64,000 nucleotides of DNA. Source: Celoporthe dispersa (Eukaryota > Ascomycota > Sordariomycetes > Diaporthales > Cryphonectriaceae). Positions 1 through 12,137 of this stretch are shown here, in pieces (the first letter of the stretch is position 1; each line of letters begins with the position of its first letter). A model generated the notes under the pieces. That model was given only the letters and a program-made list of their open reading frames with translations. It did no database searches and was not told the origin of the DNA. The DNA lies in the NCBI GenBank assembly GCA_016584495.1, contig WAID01000009.1:2108001-2172000 (forward strand), in the 5' to 3' direction. The translations under genes and the position numbers were made by a program.

Positions 1-828
1 CGCGAGGCGGCGGTCTCTTCTAGGGCGGCGTCCCTGGTCGATCTACCGCAGGTTGGGGAGCAGGGCGGCATGGCGTCCGCTGCTGTTGCGATTGCTGCCT
101 TCAGGGAGCAGGTCCAGCAGTTCCAGCACAACATGATGCAGAACCTGTCACACATTCAGATGCCCAACATGGCGGCCCTGCATGACTACCAGGCGTACCT
201 GAACTCGGCGCAGCAGCGCATGTCAGCGTTCATCCCCAACATTGGGTCCTCCTTGATCCCGTCTCCGGCCCTCCCGCCGGCCTACGAAGACCTCTTCCCT
301 GGTGGCAAGCGAGACGGCAAGAGCCCATCTACACAGCAGGGCGATGTGGACACCAAGACTGCGTCTGCGGCGCGTGCCGCGGCTGACTACGAGGCGGACA
401 CGAAGTGCGCAACGCTGTACGATCAGCAGCAGGAGACGCAGCAGTCAGAACGGAGCACACAGACGGCAGCAGGCAGGCATGTCGAGGAGAGGCAGGTCCA
501 GAGGCAGCTGCCGAAGCTCCTGCAGATCGGCCGCAAGAACAACATCACCAAGGAGCAGCGGGACAACCTGCGCCAGGCACGTGCCGAGAAGCAAAAGAGC
601 TTGAGCAGGGACCCGAAGCTCTTCCTCTTCTGGGTGAGTAGATCCCGCCACCGGGAGAGTTCTTGGATCTCGAAGAGACTAACGTTTGTATAGATCCCAC
701 TCCTGTTCCTGATCTGCTTCAGGGTCTTTTACAGCTACTTCCCTGGACCTCTCGATGCCGCCTGGACGTCCGTTGCCTCTTCGTGGAGACAGCCTGCCCA
801 GGGCACTGTCCTCGGGGAGGTTCACTAG
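1..828 (+). CDS. Tail-anchored membrane protein, 3' part only (5' end outside window)
   Basis: The frame is open from base 1, so the start codon may lie outside the window; the Met at 70 is in frame but need not be the start. Exon 1 ends at 633 (Trp codon, then GTGAGT) and the intron 634-693 has a CTAAC branch site and a TAG acceptor. Exon 2 (694-828) adds 44 codons. The visible protein is Gln/Ala-rich with a PPAY motif near the middle and a basic, probably helical stretch. It closes with a hydrophobic segment beginning IPLLFLICFRVFYSYF about 44 residues from the end, followed by a short polar tail. That layout fits a C-terminally anchored protein facing the cytosol. I do not recognise the family; the PPxY could bind a WW-domain partner such as a Nedd4-type ligase, which is inference only. 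Confidence 0.75.
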
Positions 829-2391
829 ATGTTACAGGCCCCAGCGGCGACAAGAAGTCTCATACAACATCTCTACCGGCGAGGCACAAACCTACACGAT
901 TATCGAGCATAGCGATACCTCTGGCGTCTAGGATTGGGTTGCAATTTATTTTTCATTCTACGAGGGCGAAGGTTTACCCATTTCTACATCTCGCAAACAC
1001 TTCGGATAAACCCCCCCCCTCTCCTTTTTTTTTTTTTTTTTTTCGAGGAAGAGAGCGTTGCTTGCGAATATTCTTGATGTTCTTACGGGACAGGTGGTAC
1101 TTTTTTTTGGGAGATTATTCTCGAGTTGACTGGACATGGGACGGATATTGCACATCTTGGTTGGCTCAGCCTGACCCCGAGGCTGGGAAGGGATTATTAT
1201 TGCTCGGGTTTCTATATCACCGCTTGGTCATCTCCCCAACACACTGAGCACTGATTAACAGTCCTTCCTTTCGGTGGTTTTTTTCCTTTCTTCTTTTTCT
1301 ATTTTTCTTATCCGGAAAGAGGGGCGGGCGGGAAAGCGACGGGAAACATCATTGCTAAATACCATTCACTTCGCTTCAGTGCAGGATTCTATAGATCATG
1401 AGGCTATCGCCAAATTGTGAGGGTGGGGGGCAGACTTATCAAGCAGGCCCCAGGGCTCCCACGATATTAGCGCTCGGTACAATTATTTTTAATCGAGCAG
1501 ACAATATATTTTTTTTGATGAGTATTTTTTTTTCCCCCGCTTTGTCGGATTTCTATAGAAAGAAAGAGTCGCGCTGTATATGTGATGTGGTGAACATGCA
1601 TGCAGGTCAAAAAAAAAAACATTCGTCTTCCCTTGTCCATTTTGGTATTGTGTGTTGGGAAAGCCACCGTGTAAAACTCATTAGAGCATGTATGTGTATA
1701 TGCAGCATAAAAAAAATAAAATAAACATCGTCAAGCGGCATGTAGACAAAAGACAAAGACAACCCAGATCCAGTCCGGACAAGAAGAGTGGTAGCCAGCC
1801 AGCCAGCCGCCTTCATTCCGGATCCGGGGCAGACAAGACATGAAGGGCCTGTCCCACCTCGCGACTCTGGCGGATGCCGTGTATGTTTCCCCCCCTTTCA
1901 ACAAGCAACAAACACCCCTCATCTTTCAAACAGCCTGATGAAGGTGACACAGACAGGTTCATTTTCTTTTGTGTTCTGACTCTGCGACTGACTGACTCAC
2001 CCTTACGCCGTCCCGCATGACCGTGGTTCTTCCCCCGTTATGCAAATGTAGGTAAAGCCCCCGTTGTCCAAAAGAAACACCACATATATGCCAGAAAGGG
2101 GTGGGTTGGGGAGAGGGGGTAAAATCATTGCCAAAAAGACGGGACTCCGAAGCCTCTCTTTCCTTTCTTCTCCATGTCGCACTGAATACAATCTCGGAAG
2201 CCAAAATGGTCTGTGTCTTCTCAAACACACAAATACAGACACACACACACAATCTTCTCTCTCTCTCTTTCTTTCTCTGCACCGGATAAAACACGCCTTC
2301 CAAGGCAACCAGATCCAAGGAAATCTCTCAAGAGCTAGTCCCGCCGTTTATTTGGGATAGTATGTGTACCAAATCAAGATCAGCTCAAGAT
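829..2391. other. Convergent intergenic region
   Basis: This holds the 3' flanks of the converging genes at 1-828 and 2392-4872. It is rich in T runs (for example near 1025-1043, 1273-1300 and 1508-1530), A runs and CA/CT microsatellite (2236-2276). The short ORFs here are low-complexity and have no recognisable domain. I see no further gene. Confidence 0.6.
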
Positions 2392-4872
2392 CTAGATCAG
2401 ATCCCTAGGGACGACCCTCACGCTCCCGCCCCTCGTCAGGACCCCGTTCCCCTTCTGGCCGCCACCCTTGAAGATGCCGGGGAAGCCACCGGTGGCGACG
2501 ACACCACCCGGAACCCCCCTGTTGGCATCGGGCACCGGGCCCAGGGGAACGCCGGAGCCGCTTGCGCCCAGGAAAATGGAAGCTGAACTCGACGCCCTCC
2601 ATGCCGTCGCCCGAGGCGTCACCGTCCCCCTCAGCACCCGTACCGAGGTTTAGTTGTGGTGGGGTTGGCGATGGCGGCGAGGCTTCGGCGTCGAGTCCGG
2701 TGCTGCCGTCGTAGCGCCTGGGCCGGCGGCTGCGGAACATCTCTCGTTTCCTGAGGCGGCTGCGGTGCTGGTCGGCGGCGGTATCGCTGTTCGGAGAGCC
2801 GACTATGACGGATAGGCCCGGGGATACGGACGGGTGAGCTGCAGGGAAAGGCGCAGGCGAGGCGGAGCCGGTACTGCCGTGGCCGCTGTTTAGTGAGAAA
2901 CGGTTCCTGTCGCCACCAGCGGCACTGGCCCCACCAAAGAAATTGGGCCGGAGGGAGGAGGAAGATGAGGAAGGGTGGTGGTGATCAGGAGGGAAAGGGT
3001 GGTCCGCAGAGGGAGGGGAGGGGCCTTCCCAGGCCATATCCGGTTTCCCCCCGGCCCCGAATCGGAAAGAGAAAAGACCTCTTGGTGCTAGAAGACATGG
3101 ACGTACGCGAGGAGGGTTGTTCCAGGCTGGTGTTGTTGTTGTTGCTGCTGCTGCCACAGTCATCGTCGTCCTGCATCATCTCGTCGTCGTCGTCGTCGGA
3201 GTGCTGCTGGAGGCTTTGCCGGGACATGGTGCTGCCCAGGTTGATGGAGATCCTGCTGGCCGACTTCCGCAGCCTCTTGACGAACTTGCGCGCGCCGCTC
3301 TCGTGCTTCTCCTCGGGTGTCGACGTCGCGACTCCTATGCCGCTGTCGTACCCGCCGCTCCCAAAGGACGTCTGCGAGCCGTTGGCCAGCGTCGAGGCGA
3401 AGGGCCGCTTCAGGCCGCGGCCGGAGCTGACGCGCGAGAGGCCGCTAAAGTCGAAGCTGCCCGCGGCCGCGCGGCGGACTCGGTAGAGAACCGGGCCGAC
3501 GAGCTAGGTGGCGGGCGGTAGGCGCGCTGGGGCGGCGCCGTGGCGGTGGGAGGAGGGCGGGCGGCCATGACGGGCGCGGCGCCGGCGTTGGTCGTGGTAT
3601 AAGGGACGGTGGAGAAGGAGAGGGTGTGCTGGGGGTCGGCCTCGCGGCGGAGGGCGCGGCGGGGGAGGAGTAGGAGTGGGAGTGGTGATGGGCGGGTCTG
3701 AGCTTCTTGGCCGGGGCGAGGGCAGGCGGCGGCGGCATATCGGCCGAGGCGGCGGCGGGGCTGAACACCACCCTGTCGCTGAACGGGATTCCAGCAGTCG
3801 TCGCGGACTGCGAGTCCTCCATGTCCATAGGTTCTGCGTGCAGCATCGGCGGGGGCGGGGGCGGCGCCTCGCGGTCTGGAGGGGGCGGCGGGGGCGGCAT
3901 GCGCTCTGGGCTGGGCGGGACGGTCCTGATGCCCTGGGATGCGCCCTCGTCGTCGGCCGGCCTCTGGGAGGGGGGGTTGAGCGAGGTCCTGCTGTCGCGG
4001 CCGTGCACGGCGCTGCCGGGGGCGGAGAAGCGGGTGGACTGGATGGCGTGGGTGCCGAAGAAGCCGCTGGCCAGTAGGTTCTGGTAGTTGGCAGCGATCT
4101 CCTCGCGGGTTGGGCGCCTGGTCGGGTCGAAGCCCGGGAGGAGGGGCCCTGCGCCTGGCAGTGATGGCTGTGGTATTGATGGTGGCGGCGGCGGTGGTGG
4201 TGGTGATGACGATTCGAAGACGGGCGCAGGGGGGGCGGTGGCGTTGGTGGTGACCCTGGTGAAGGCTGCGGTGCCGTCGTGGCTGGTGCTGGCGCTGTCG
4301 TCGACCGTGTTCCTCCGCAGGAAGCTGAAGTCGGGGCGCTGGTGCTGCTGGTGCTGCTGGTGGTGGTGCTGGTGCTGGCGATGCTGGTGGTGGGCACCGC
4401 CGGCGGGCACGCCCATGCTCTCAGAGCGCTTGTGCTTGAAGACGGGCGGGATGTGGAAGCCGCCGGCGCTGTCGGCCCCGTCGTGCTCGTCCCCGTCGGC
4501 GGCGGTGACGCTGAAGCTCGACTTGGACCTCGTCAGGCTGAGCCTCTCCCTGACCTGTCTGAAGAACCCCGGCCCGCTCCCAGCTTGTCTCTGCGGTCCT
4601 GCCGCCGCCGCCTGATGGCCGCCACCGCTGCCGCCGGAGCTGGTGGACAGAAAACTGCTGCGGTGGTGCTGGGGCCCGAGGAGGGTCGGGCCAGGGGCGG
4701 GGGCGGCGGGGGCGTCGTCGAAGCCGTCCAGGTCTGGGGGCTTCCAGTCCATGGCGAAGTGTCTCTCGTAGTCCTCGTGCTCGGGCCCCAAGAAGTCGGG
4801 AGGGGGCGCATTGGAGGTGCGATCGTTCATGGAGCCCTCCTGGAAGCGGCTCTGCGGAGGAGGGGGCGACAT
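2392..4872 (-). CDS. Large intrinsically disordered protein, reading frame broken several times
   Basis: Coding character runs from ATG 4872 to the stop at 2392, about 826 codons overall. The N-terminal part is the best: an acidic-aromatic stretch (EDYERHFAMDWKPPDLDGF), then FFRQVRERLSLTRSKSSF, His/Gln-rich segments, proline tracts of 6-8 residues and a short ordered motif EEIAANYQNLLASGFFGTH. Further on lie Ser-rich and Asp-rich stretches (SRVSSGRGLKRPFAS, then HSDDDDDEMMQDDDD), a basic block RSRLRKREMFRSRRPRR, and a Gly-rich C-terminus GGFPGIFKGGGQKGNGV. The likely coding frame changes near 3680, 3475, 3055 and 2575, each in GC-rich or homopolymer DNA, so this is either a decayed gene or, more likely, indels in the sequence. 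No catalytic domain is seen; the family is not recognised. Confidence 0.55.
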
Positions 4873-7177
4873 CCTTGTGTGTGGTGGTGGTGGTGGTGGT
4901 GGTGGCAGCGAGGAGAAGGACGACGACCACGACGACGAGGTCGGCCACGCGGAGGAGGGGTGGCGGTGGCCTCGTCTGTCTTTGGGGTCGTTCGCGGTTT
5001 GACGGGCGTCAAGGATTGAAATATGGTTCTCGGAACAGCCTCGAGGGCGGCGACACGTGTGTCCTGAGGGGACAGAACAGTCCGCTGGCTGGCTTGAAAT
5101 CGATCGATCGTGCTCGGGACTGGGTTCGTGTTGGTCTGAACCTGAACCTGGACCTGGACCTGGACCTGGGCCGAATCGGGGTTGGCTGGTGGGCTGGGCT
5201 GGGCTGGCTGGCTGGGAAGGAACAGGCGGGCTTTGTTACATTGGATCGTGGTTGCACGCGGTGTCAGCGCGTGTAGTAGTATTTGGTTACAGCGGCAGCG
5301 GCAGTGGGCAGTCGAGGTGGTGCCCGCGCGTGGAACCTGGTCTAGTCTGGTCTGGTACCTGGAGTTTGTATGTGTGCACCATACTATGTCATTGTACAGT
5401 ACATGTGCAGCCTCGACTGACGGGGACGGGGTGGGGGAAGGAACAGGGCAGAAGAGATCCACGCGTCAGAAATCTTTCTTGTTCTTTTTTTTCTTTTTAT
5501 CCTTCTAATCTTGTTTCTAACGTTATTCTTTTTCCTTTCCTGTTTTTTATCTTCCCCAGAGCCCCACGGCCAGAGAATATCAGTGTCAGGTTGAACCCGG
5601 TTGTTGCATAAGCAGACGGGGAGTGAATGAAAACTAGCAGCAACAAGTAGGCGTCGCATCGGCGAGTTGATAGGCTGTCCGGGCTGATGAGCCAGGGGGA
5701 GAATATGGCGGTCAGAGGGGGAAAAGAGAAGAGCGGGAGGGAAGAAAAAAAGGAAAACCAAACCAGGAAGGCCACGAAACCATTAAAAAAAAAAAAAAAA
5801 GGGGATGGCCATAGTTAGAAGGGTAGACAAAACAAGGAGAGTGAGAAACGTAAAATAAAAATAATAATAATAAAAGAGGGTTTCAGAAAAAGAAAGAGAA
5901 GAGAAGGAAAAAAAAAAAGAAGAAAAAGGAACAAGCGTGTTCTGGCCATGGTAAAACGACACCGACACGGTACCCGCGTCACCAGTCCTGTTGGCAGGGT
6001 AACCCACTCTCTAAATCTTCCCACCAATCGATCAGGCTTGGCGGGGGTGTTGGCCCGCCCCTGGCCCGCCCAGCCTGTGCTTATCTCGATGCATTTTCGT
6101 ACCGTACATACAACCTTGGCCGTGCCAGCAGGTGCCGCAGCAGCCTCCTCTTCAGCTCCTGCGCCTGCTGGATGCGATCTAGGCCGGGCTGGGCCTCTGG
6201 GACAATGATGAGGTGTCATTGCATATTTCTCACCACATGCAGTGCACGCCCGCCCGCTCTTCTCATGCAGGCAGGGCCGAATGGATGTGACCCTCCTTGG
6301 TTGGTCCACTGGGCTGAGGATCCATCCTATCATCGTCGTCGTGGTTTTTTTTTCCTTTTCTTTTTTTGTTCCTTCTTCTACCCCTTCCGATCACATCCAA
6401 GTCATGATACGGGTGGGAAAAAAAAAAGACAACAAGAGACACGTATGCCACATCACAGCTCATCTCGTCACGGGTACCACAACAACGCTTCAGGTTAAAC
6501 AAATGTTTCTTAAGTGATACTGATAATGACGACGACGACGGCGCCTTTCGATGACAATGTCACCATACGTCCTAGTATATAAATACAGGACAGTGTCTGC
6601 TCCCTGGAAATAAACAGAGGCAACTGGTGGTGGGGTCCAAGTTGATACATGCTCGGCTCCCTCAGCAGCTGAACCACCCGTCGTCCATCCGGCCATCCAT
6701 CCCGTCGCCAAGATCCACCACCAGAAAAAGAAGAAAAGAAGAGCGACAAGACTGTTCCGAAAACCAAAAATCCACCACGTGTATGGGGAAGACAGAAAAA
6801 CAAAGGATCAAGACAAGACAGCCAACCGTGTGGCTACAGATGAGGGTAGACCAGATCTCCCGTACGCCAGTCTCCTGCCGTGCCCCTTCATTGCCAGAGG
6901 CTGGATATCATCCTCAGAGCCAAGACGCCATGTTATTCCAAGAAAGAAGGCAAAACGATAAACCATGTAGATAAACAGCAGCGCTGCCTCCCTGTGGCCC
7001 CTCGAGCACATATGGTGGTGAGTCTGTAGGGGAGGGGGGGGGTCGATGCAAGAAATATAGAAAGAATGAATACAACCAAATGACTGCGCTCCCTGATGTC
7101 CCACGGGGAGAATAGGAGGCTAGGCAACCAAGGAGCAAGGGGTGCCAGTCAGCAATGGAACAACCGGACGATCACCT
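4873..7177. other. Intergenic: promoter of the disordered-protein gene and 3' flank of veA
   Basis: No convincing gene. It contains tandem hexamers and tetramers at 5138-5217, an A16 run at 5785-5800, mixed A/T-rich tracts at 5840-5935, and pyrimidine tracts at 6345-6385. The leader just above 4873 is a CCA/GTG trinucleotide run (about 4878-4906) that produces artefactual poly-Thr and poly-Val ORFs. Confidence 0.55.
5138..5217. repeat. Tandem hexamer (CCTGGA) and GGCT repeats
   Basis: Five or so copies of a CCTGGA/CCTGAA hexamer at about 5138-5170 are followed by a degenerate GGCT/GGGCT array at about 5184-5217. This is simple-sequence DNA in the promoter side of the neighbouring minus-strand gene. 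Confidence 0.75.
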
Positions 7178-9044
7178 TCAGGCGGTCTCCTCGGAGTTGT
7201 ACAGCGGAGGGAATTCGACTTTGACCATGACGTCGGTCGCACGGTGGTATACCGGCTTGCTGAGCTCCCACGTGTTGTCGATCTCGAACCGTGGGTCCCT
7301 GTAGCTGATCTGCTCCACGTGGAAGGGGAGCTGCTCCGGCTCCTGCTGCTCCACCTTGTAGTTGGCGTCGCTGGGCTGCTCGTCCTCGCGCCGCCCGTTC
7401 TGCAGCCGGTACGACTCGGACGGCATCGCCGTGAATGCCTCGTCGGCCCTGCGCTTCCGCGACGGTGTGATGGGCGTTGGTGGTGCTGGCGGGTGTTCGT
7501 ACGACGGCGCCATCGGTGGCAGCGAGGGCAGTGACGGCGGCCCGCTGTTCATGATCTTGTGATAGTATGGCGAGGACTCGGGCGGCGTCAGGTCCCGCAC
7601 CCGTGGAGGGGGTGAGGCAGGAGCCGCGGCAGCGACGAGCTGCCACCCAGCTGCGGCGTGTACGACGGTCGGCGCGGCTGCGACACGCTATCGTTGAGCG
7701 ATCGGATCGGGGGTAGCTTGGGCTTAGGCTTGTACACGTCTAGGTCGACCTCCAGCCTCGGCGCGAGCGCTGGTGGCCCCGACGGCCGGTGCGACGAGTA
7801 GCTGTCCCTATGGGGAGGGGGCGCGGGAGCAGGAGGGCCATATGCCCGGGAAGGGGGACGCTCGCCGTTGTAGGGCGGATACGGCGCCCGTGCGGTACTG
7901 CGGCGCTGCATGCGCCGGCGGTGGTGGGTAAGGTGGCGAGTCCGGTAGCGACTGCGTGTGCGGCGCAGGGGGAGGATGATAATGAGACGCCTGTCCGTGC
8001 GGTGCCTGTGCATACGGCGGCTGCTTGGCCGGCTCCGGGGCAGCAGCCAGCGAGGGCCTGTGCGGGCCATATTCTATGCCAGATTGTCGCCGCTGGGCCT
8101 CCGACTGGTACGTCCCGCTGGTGTCGTTGCTCGAGGAGCGGCCCCGGATGTGCGGCGAGGCCTCGACCCTGGCCTTCTGGGCGTACTGATCCTCGCGCGC
8201 GGCGACCTCCTTGCCCTTGTTGCCACCACCCTTCTCGCGCCGCCTCATCCTAACGTCGCGGCGGATGCGGACCCGACAGCCCTGCTCGGCCACGGTGCGG
8301 CTGAGGGCGGTGCTCTCCATGAGGCCGGGGAACTTCTTGGCGCTGAACACGTCAAACACATCCGTCTGCACCGTCGTCCGGAACGAGAAGTGTCTCCCGC
8401 TGCAGCCCACGTCGGGGCCGGTGATCTCGTCAGTGCCGCCCATCTGCTCGTCGGGGTCCTTGTCGCAGTCGTTCTTGACCTCCTCCATAAGGGCGAACGT
8501 GAGGTAGTAACGGCCCTCGTGCCGCACGCTCAGGTCTGAGAAGATGAAGTAGCCAGCCTCCTCGGGACGGTCCAGCAGGATCATACTTGAGACGGGCATG
8601 CCGGTCAGGACGGGAGGCGAGTTCTGCGGGTTGACGCGGTTGCCGTGGTTGTCCGTGTCATGGTGTAGGCTGGCGTAGAGGAAGAAATCGGCATTGTACA
8701 TAAAGGTGATGTCCTTGGCGGTCTCACGGCGGGCACCCTCGAAGACCTTCATCTGCACGACAGGCGGCGGGTCCACAGGTCGACGGTCCGCAGAGGCTGT
8801 GGAGGTCATCTCGGTCAGCGCTTGTCCTGTGGTCATGTACTCGCCGGAGGTTCACAGGCCTGGTGTGAGAAAGGGGGGGCGGGGGCTTCTCACACTTGGG
8901 ACCAGAGCCACAGGCACGAGCCCGCTCTGGCTGCTGCAGAACCTTCATCTCATAGTGAAGCTGACGACCATCACGAGTCGTCCTGGAGATGGCCACCGTC
9001 TCGCCGACACGAGTGGGCGGGGCGGGAGGGCCCAGGTTAGCCAT
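7178..9044 (-). CDS. veA: Velvet complex subunit VeA
   Basis: Exon 1 is 9044-8894. The intron 8893-8797 (GTGAGA...CCACAG) joins the GPK codons to SSADRRPVDPPPVV, the hallmark junction of VeA. Exon 2 is 8796-7178. The velvet fold follows: QQPERARACG, VQMKVFEG, PVLTGMPVSSMILLDRP, GYFIFSDLSVRHEGRY and DVFSAKKFPGLMESTALSRT. Next are a basic stretch (VRIRRDVRMRRREK) that could be a nuclear signal and a Pro-rich PEST-like tail with SRKRRADEAF. VeA with VelB and LaeA is known to couple light response, sexual development and secondary metabolism. The C-terminal half is out of frame twice: near 7887-7889, an extra base in a G run brings APYPPYNGERPPSRAYGP into frame, and near 7612-7640, before PPPRVRDLTPPESSPYY. 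With the two shifts balanced the protein is about 589 residues, close to known VeA lengths. VosA and VelB are excluded by the N-terminus. Confidence 0.9.
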
Positions 9045-9045
9045 G

Positions 9046-9390
9046 CTGATTGCGGTGGTGATCAGCCCGTGTCTCGATGGTGGTCGAAGTTCTCAGGAAC
9101 GGTAAAGATGACAGGGTTACGACCCGGACGGGCGATCCGTAGAAGGGAAGAAAAGGTCGGAGAAGGAGACTGGATGGTAGTTGTATGGTCAGCAACGACG
9201 CGAGGCGGCTCTGGGATCGATGCATCGGTGTGGAGTACCCGAGACTCTCCCTCTCCCTCTCTCTCTTTGTGTGTGTGTGTGGAAGAGCGCAGGACAGAAC
9301 AGCAAAGAACCCAGATTCGGGAGGAGGGAGACTGGGGGAACGAGGAAGAGACAACAGAGAGTGGAGCAGTAACTCGGTCAGTCAGCTTAC
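9046..9390 (-). promoter_or_regulatory. Probable intron in the veA 5' leader
   Basis: On the minus strand a near-perfect donor CCCAAG|GTAAGCTGAC lies at 9390. A plausible acceptor (ACCGCAATCAG) ends at 9046, one base before the ATG. Splicing would remove a pyrimidine-rich leader that includes a CT/GT microsatellite (about 9248-9281). The donor is strong; the acceptor is my choice among several. Confidence 0.4.
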
Positions 9391-11047
9391 CTTGGGAGCT
9401 CGAGCGCAGTCACTGATACCAGGTCTGAGGAGGAATGAATGATACGGCTCGTAGAACTGTTGAGTGCCTTGCGGTCCTTGTCGGCGACAATACGGCGAGG
9501 CCAGGTAACCCACAAACCGTGGAGGTAGGAGAGGAGGAGGATTGTCCCGCAGGGCCGTGAGGTGTTCTGCGGCGAGGCGGGTTGAGGTTTCTGGGAGCGG
9601 AGGTGGAGGTTGAGGGTGGTTGAGGTTGAGAGAAAATGGGCGAACAGGAAGAGAGGAAAGAAAAGGCGAGTGGTCGGAGCAAGAACAGGGCCAGGAACAG
9701 GGAACAGTTGGGGGCCCAGGCCCCAAAGTAACATACACAGAAGGCGGCAGCGGCTGCAGGCGGCGGGGATCAGCGGCAGTACTGTTAGGGCCTATTCATG
9801 GTTAGAGATGAAGCTGGGGGATGTGTGATTGGAGGGGCGGGGGCCCTGGCCCTCGGGGAGAGGGGAAGGGGGAGGGATGCGTCCTGGCGGTTTCTGGACC
9901 CAAGGCTACGGACTGGAGACCGTCAAGGATCGAAGGCTCAGGTGGCCCCGGCGTCCAGGCGAGCCGCAGGTCGTCTCTCATTGGGTTCCGCTAGTAGGGT
10001 TCGCTGGTGACTTCGCGAGCCTGTGCACCCGAAGCGAAGGTTGGCCCCTGTCGACAGGCTCGCATTGCTACATAGTACGTACAGTGCTACCATACCCCAT
10101 ATCATACGCTAGTCTGTACTTGTTATAGCGTATACTACTGATAGCGTGTACTACCGCTGCTGTAGTCTACTATGTACTATTCCATAGTAGTAAGTCAGTC
10201 CACACACACCGTGACTCCTGCACAGTACTGTGGTACATCGTACTACACAGTCATGTATACTACACAGCCAGGACCACCACACATGACAGCTTCACAGACC
10301 TGCCGCATGAGGCAAGGCGGACTGTGATCGAGGACCGACCTGGTCTAGGGCTCTGGTGATCTGTGAACATCTGCCGGCTGCCCTGTTCACTGTGCGCGAT
10401 TGATCGATCCAGCCTTTTATTCCCAGAATCACTATCTCCGTGGAGCTGATCGTTTGCTTTCCGCCACCGAGTCCTCCAGGGGGTGTGGAAGGGGACGCTG
10501 GTGGGTTGCAGACCGGAAGGCTCGTCCTGTACTGGTCTGCTGGGGGGGGTGGAAGTGGGTTGGACCTGTTCAGTATGCCCAGGTGCTCGGGATCAGGAGG
10601 CCCTTCCCCCTCCCCCCTGGTTGGGAGAGGATGGGAAATGCTGCCTTGTGCCCGGCGGCACGGTACTTCATAGTATTGCCAGGTGGTATCAGCACCGTTT
10701 AATTTGGCCGAGGGGTGCCACAGTGGAAGTGACGACCACATCCTGGGAATTCCAAGACAAGGAAAGACCAAGAGGCGTGAACAAGGTACGGAGTACTTTT
10801 ATCGAGGGCGGGCCAATCAGCGGTGGTTAGTGGCAGAAGTGGGGACGGGGGGCCTGTCTCTGAGCCGGTCTGGGGAGGCTTAGGTCCTGAAGCTGAGTGC
10901 CCAGGCTTGTGCGCTGTGCCACCCCAAATGTGTGTGCTTATGAGTTATTCTCTCTCTTTTTCCCCCGGGCTGCTGTGCCGCCGATGACTCTCCGTCGCAT
11001 CGCAGGGTGCGCAGTGCAATGTTGCAGCCCAGGTAGTAATGTGCGCA

Positions 11048-11074
<27 letters not shown>
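11048..11074. repeat. (GT)n microsatellite
   Basis: An uninterrupted GT dinucleotide array of about 13 units, intergenic. Confidence 0.9.
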
Positions 11075-11078
<4 letters not shown>

Positions 11079-12116
11079 TGTGGCTTGCGGGGGCCAGAAA
11101 CCGTCAACTTGGTAACCCAAGACCTGCTGCATACCAGTCGCCGTCCCGAAATAAATTCCACGCTGCTGTCACTATTGCTGCTTGCTTGCCAGCTTGCTTC
11201 AGCGCACCGGAACGTGGCCGCGACATCAGGCCATGTCTCTGACTGCTGGACCCACCCAGCGCAGCTATCGATACTGTACACCCAGAAATCCTCCTCCTCC
11301 CTCTCCTCCTCCTCCTCCTCCTTGATCCTACTTGCTGCTAATGGTAGTAAAGTAAGTATGCTACCTGAAAAAGAAAGGCTTAGACTCTATAGCATGCAGG
11401 CTCATCTCGTCTCTCACCTCGGCAAACCTGCGCCCAGGTTAATTTTGGCAAGTGGACAGACAGACAGGCAGACTCACCCTTGTCTGTGACGTACCTACCA
11501 TACATACTATGTAGTATGTACAAGCGCTATGCTATGGTGCATGGTAGCATCTCGATTACCAGAGTACGTTGTACTGTAGTGGCACCTGTCCAAATCAACG
11601 ATTTTTCACAGTGCGTGCAGAGACACGCCGTAACATCATAGTCGCCGAGCACTGTCAGGGTTCACTGGCGTGCATGTGTAGGCATTGCTTCTGTTTCCAT
11701 CCCACGGGGGCAATCAGCCCACACACACACACGTAGACGCACACACACTCTCGCACACGCGCGCGCCACACTCTTTTCGTTTCTTTTCTCTTCACTCTTT
11801 CCTTCCCATCTTCAACATGATGGCTGGCCAGACTACCATGGACTAGATAGCCGGGAAACCAAGGCCCTTCATTTTCGCGCTTAACTTCGAGGGGGGCCTC
11901 TCTTTTCTTCTTTGACATGAATCAAATCCCTGAAACGGACCCGTGGAGCTTTTCTGCCCAAAGTGTGGGGCGGATCCGCGCGCCTTCTGGTGGGGGCTGG
12001 GCGGGAATGACATGAGATTACGGGGAACCGGCTGCACCCGTCGTCACGGCACATCACACTTTACTCTGGGCTATCAATACCTTTCCCGCCTAAGTTTGTC
12101 TCTCGCTGAGAGGACC

Positions 12117-12137
12117 AAAAAAAAAAAAAAAAAAAAA
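12117..12137. repeat. A21 homopolymer
   Basis: A run of 21 A residues in intergenic DNA. Confidence 0.9.

Noticed and set aside
4279..5019. 246-codon plus-strand ORF rich in Val, Leu, Gly and Trp runs
   Set aside because: Product of trinucleotide runs antisense to the His/Gln/Pro-rich gene on the other strand.
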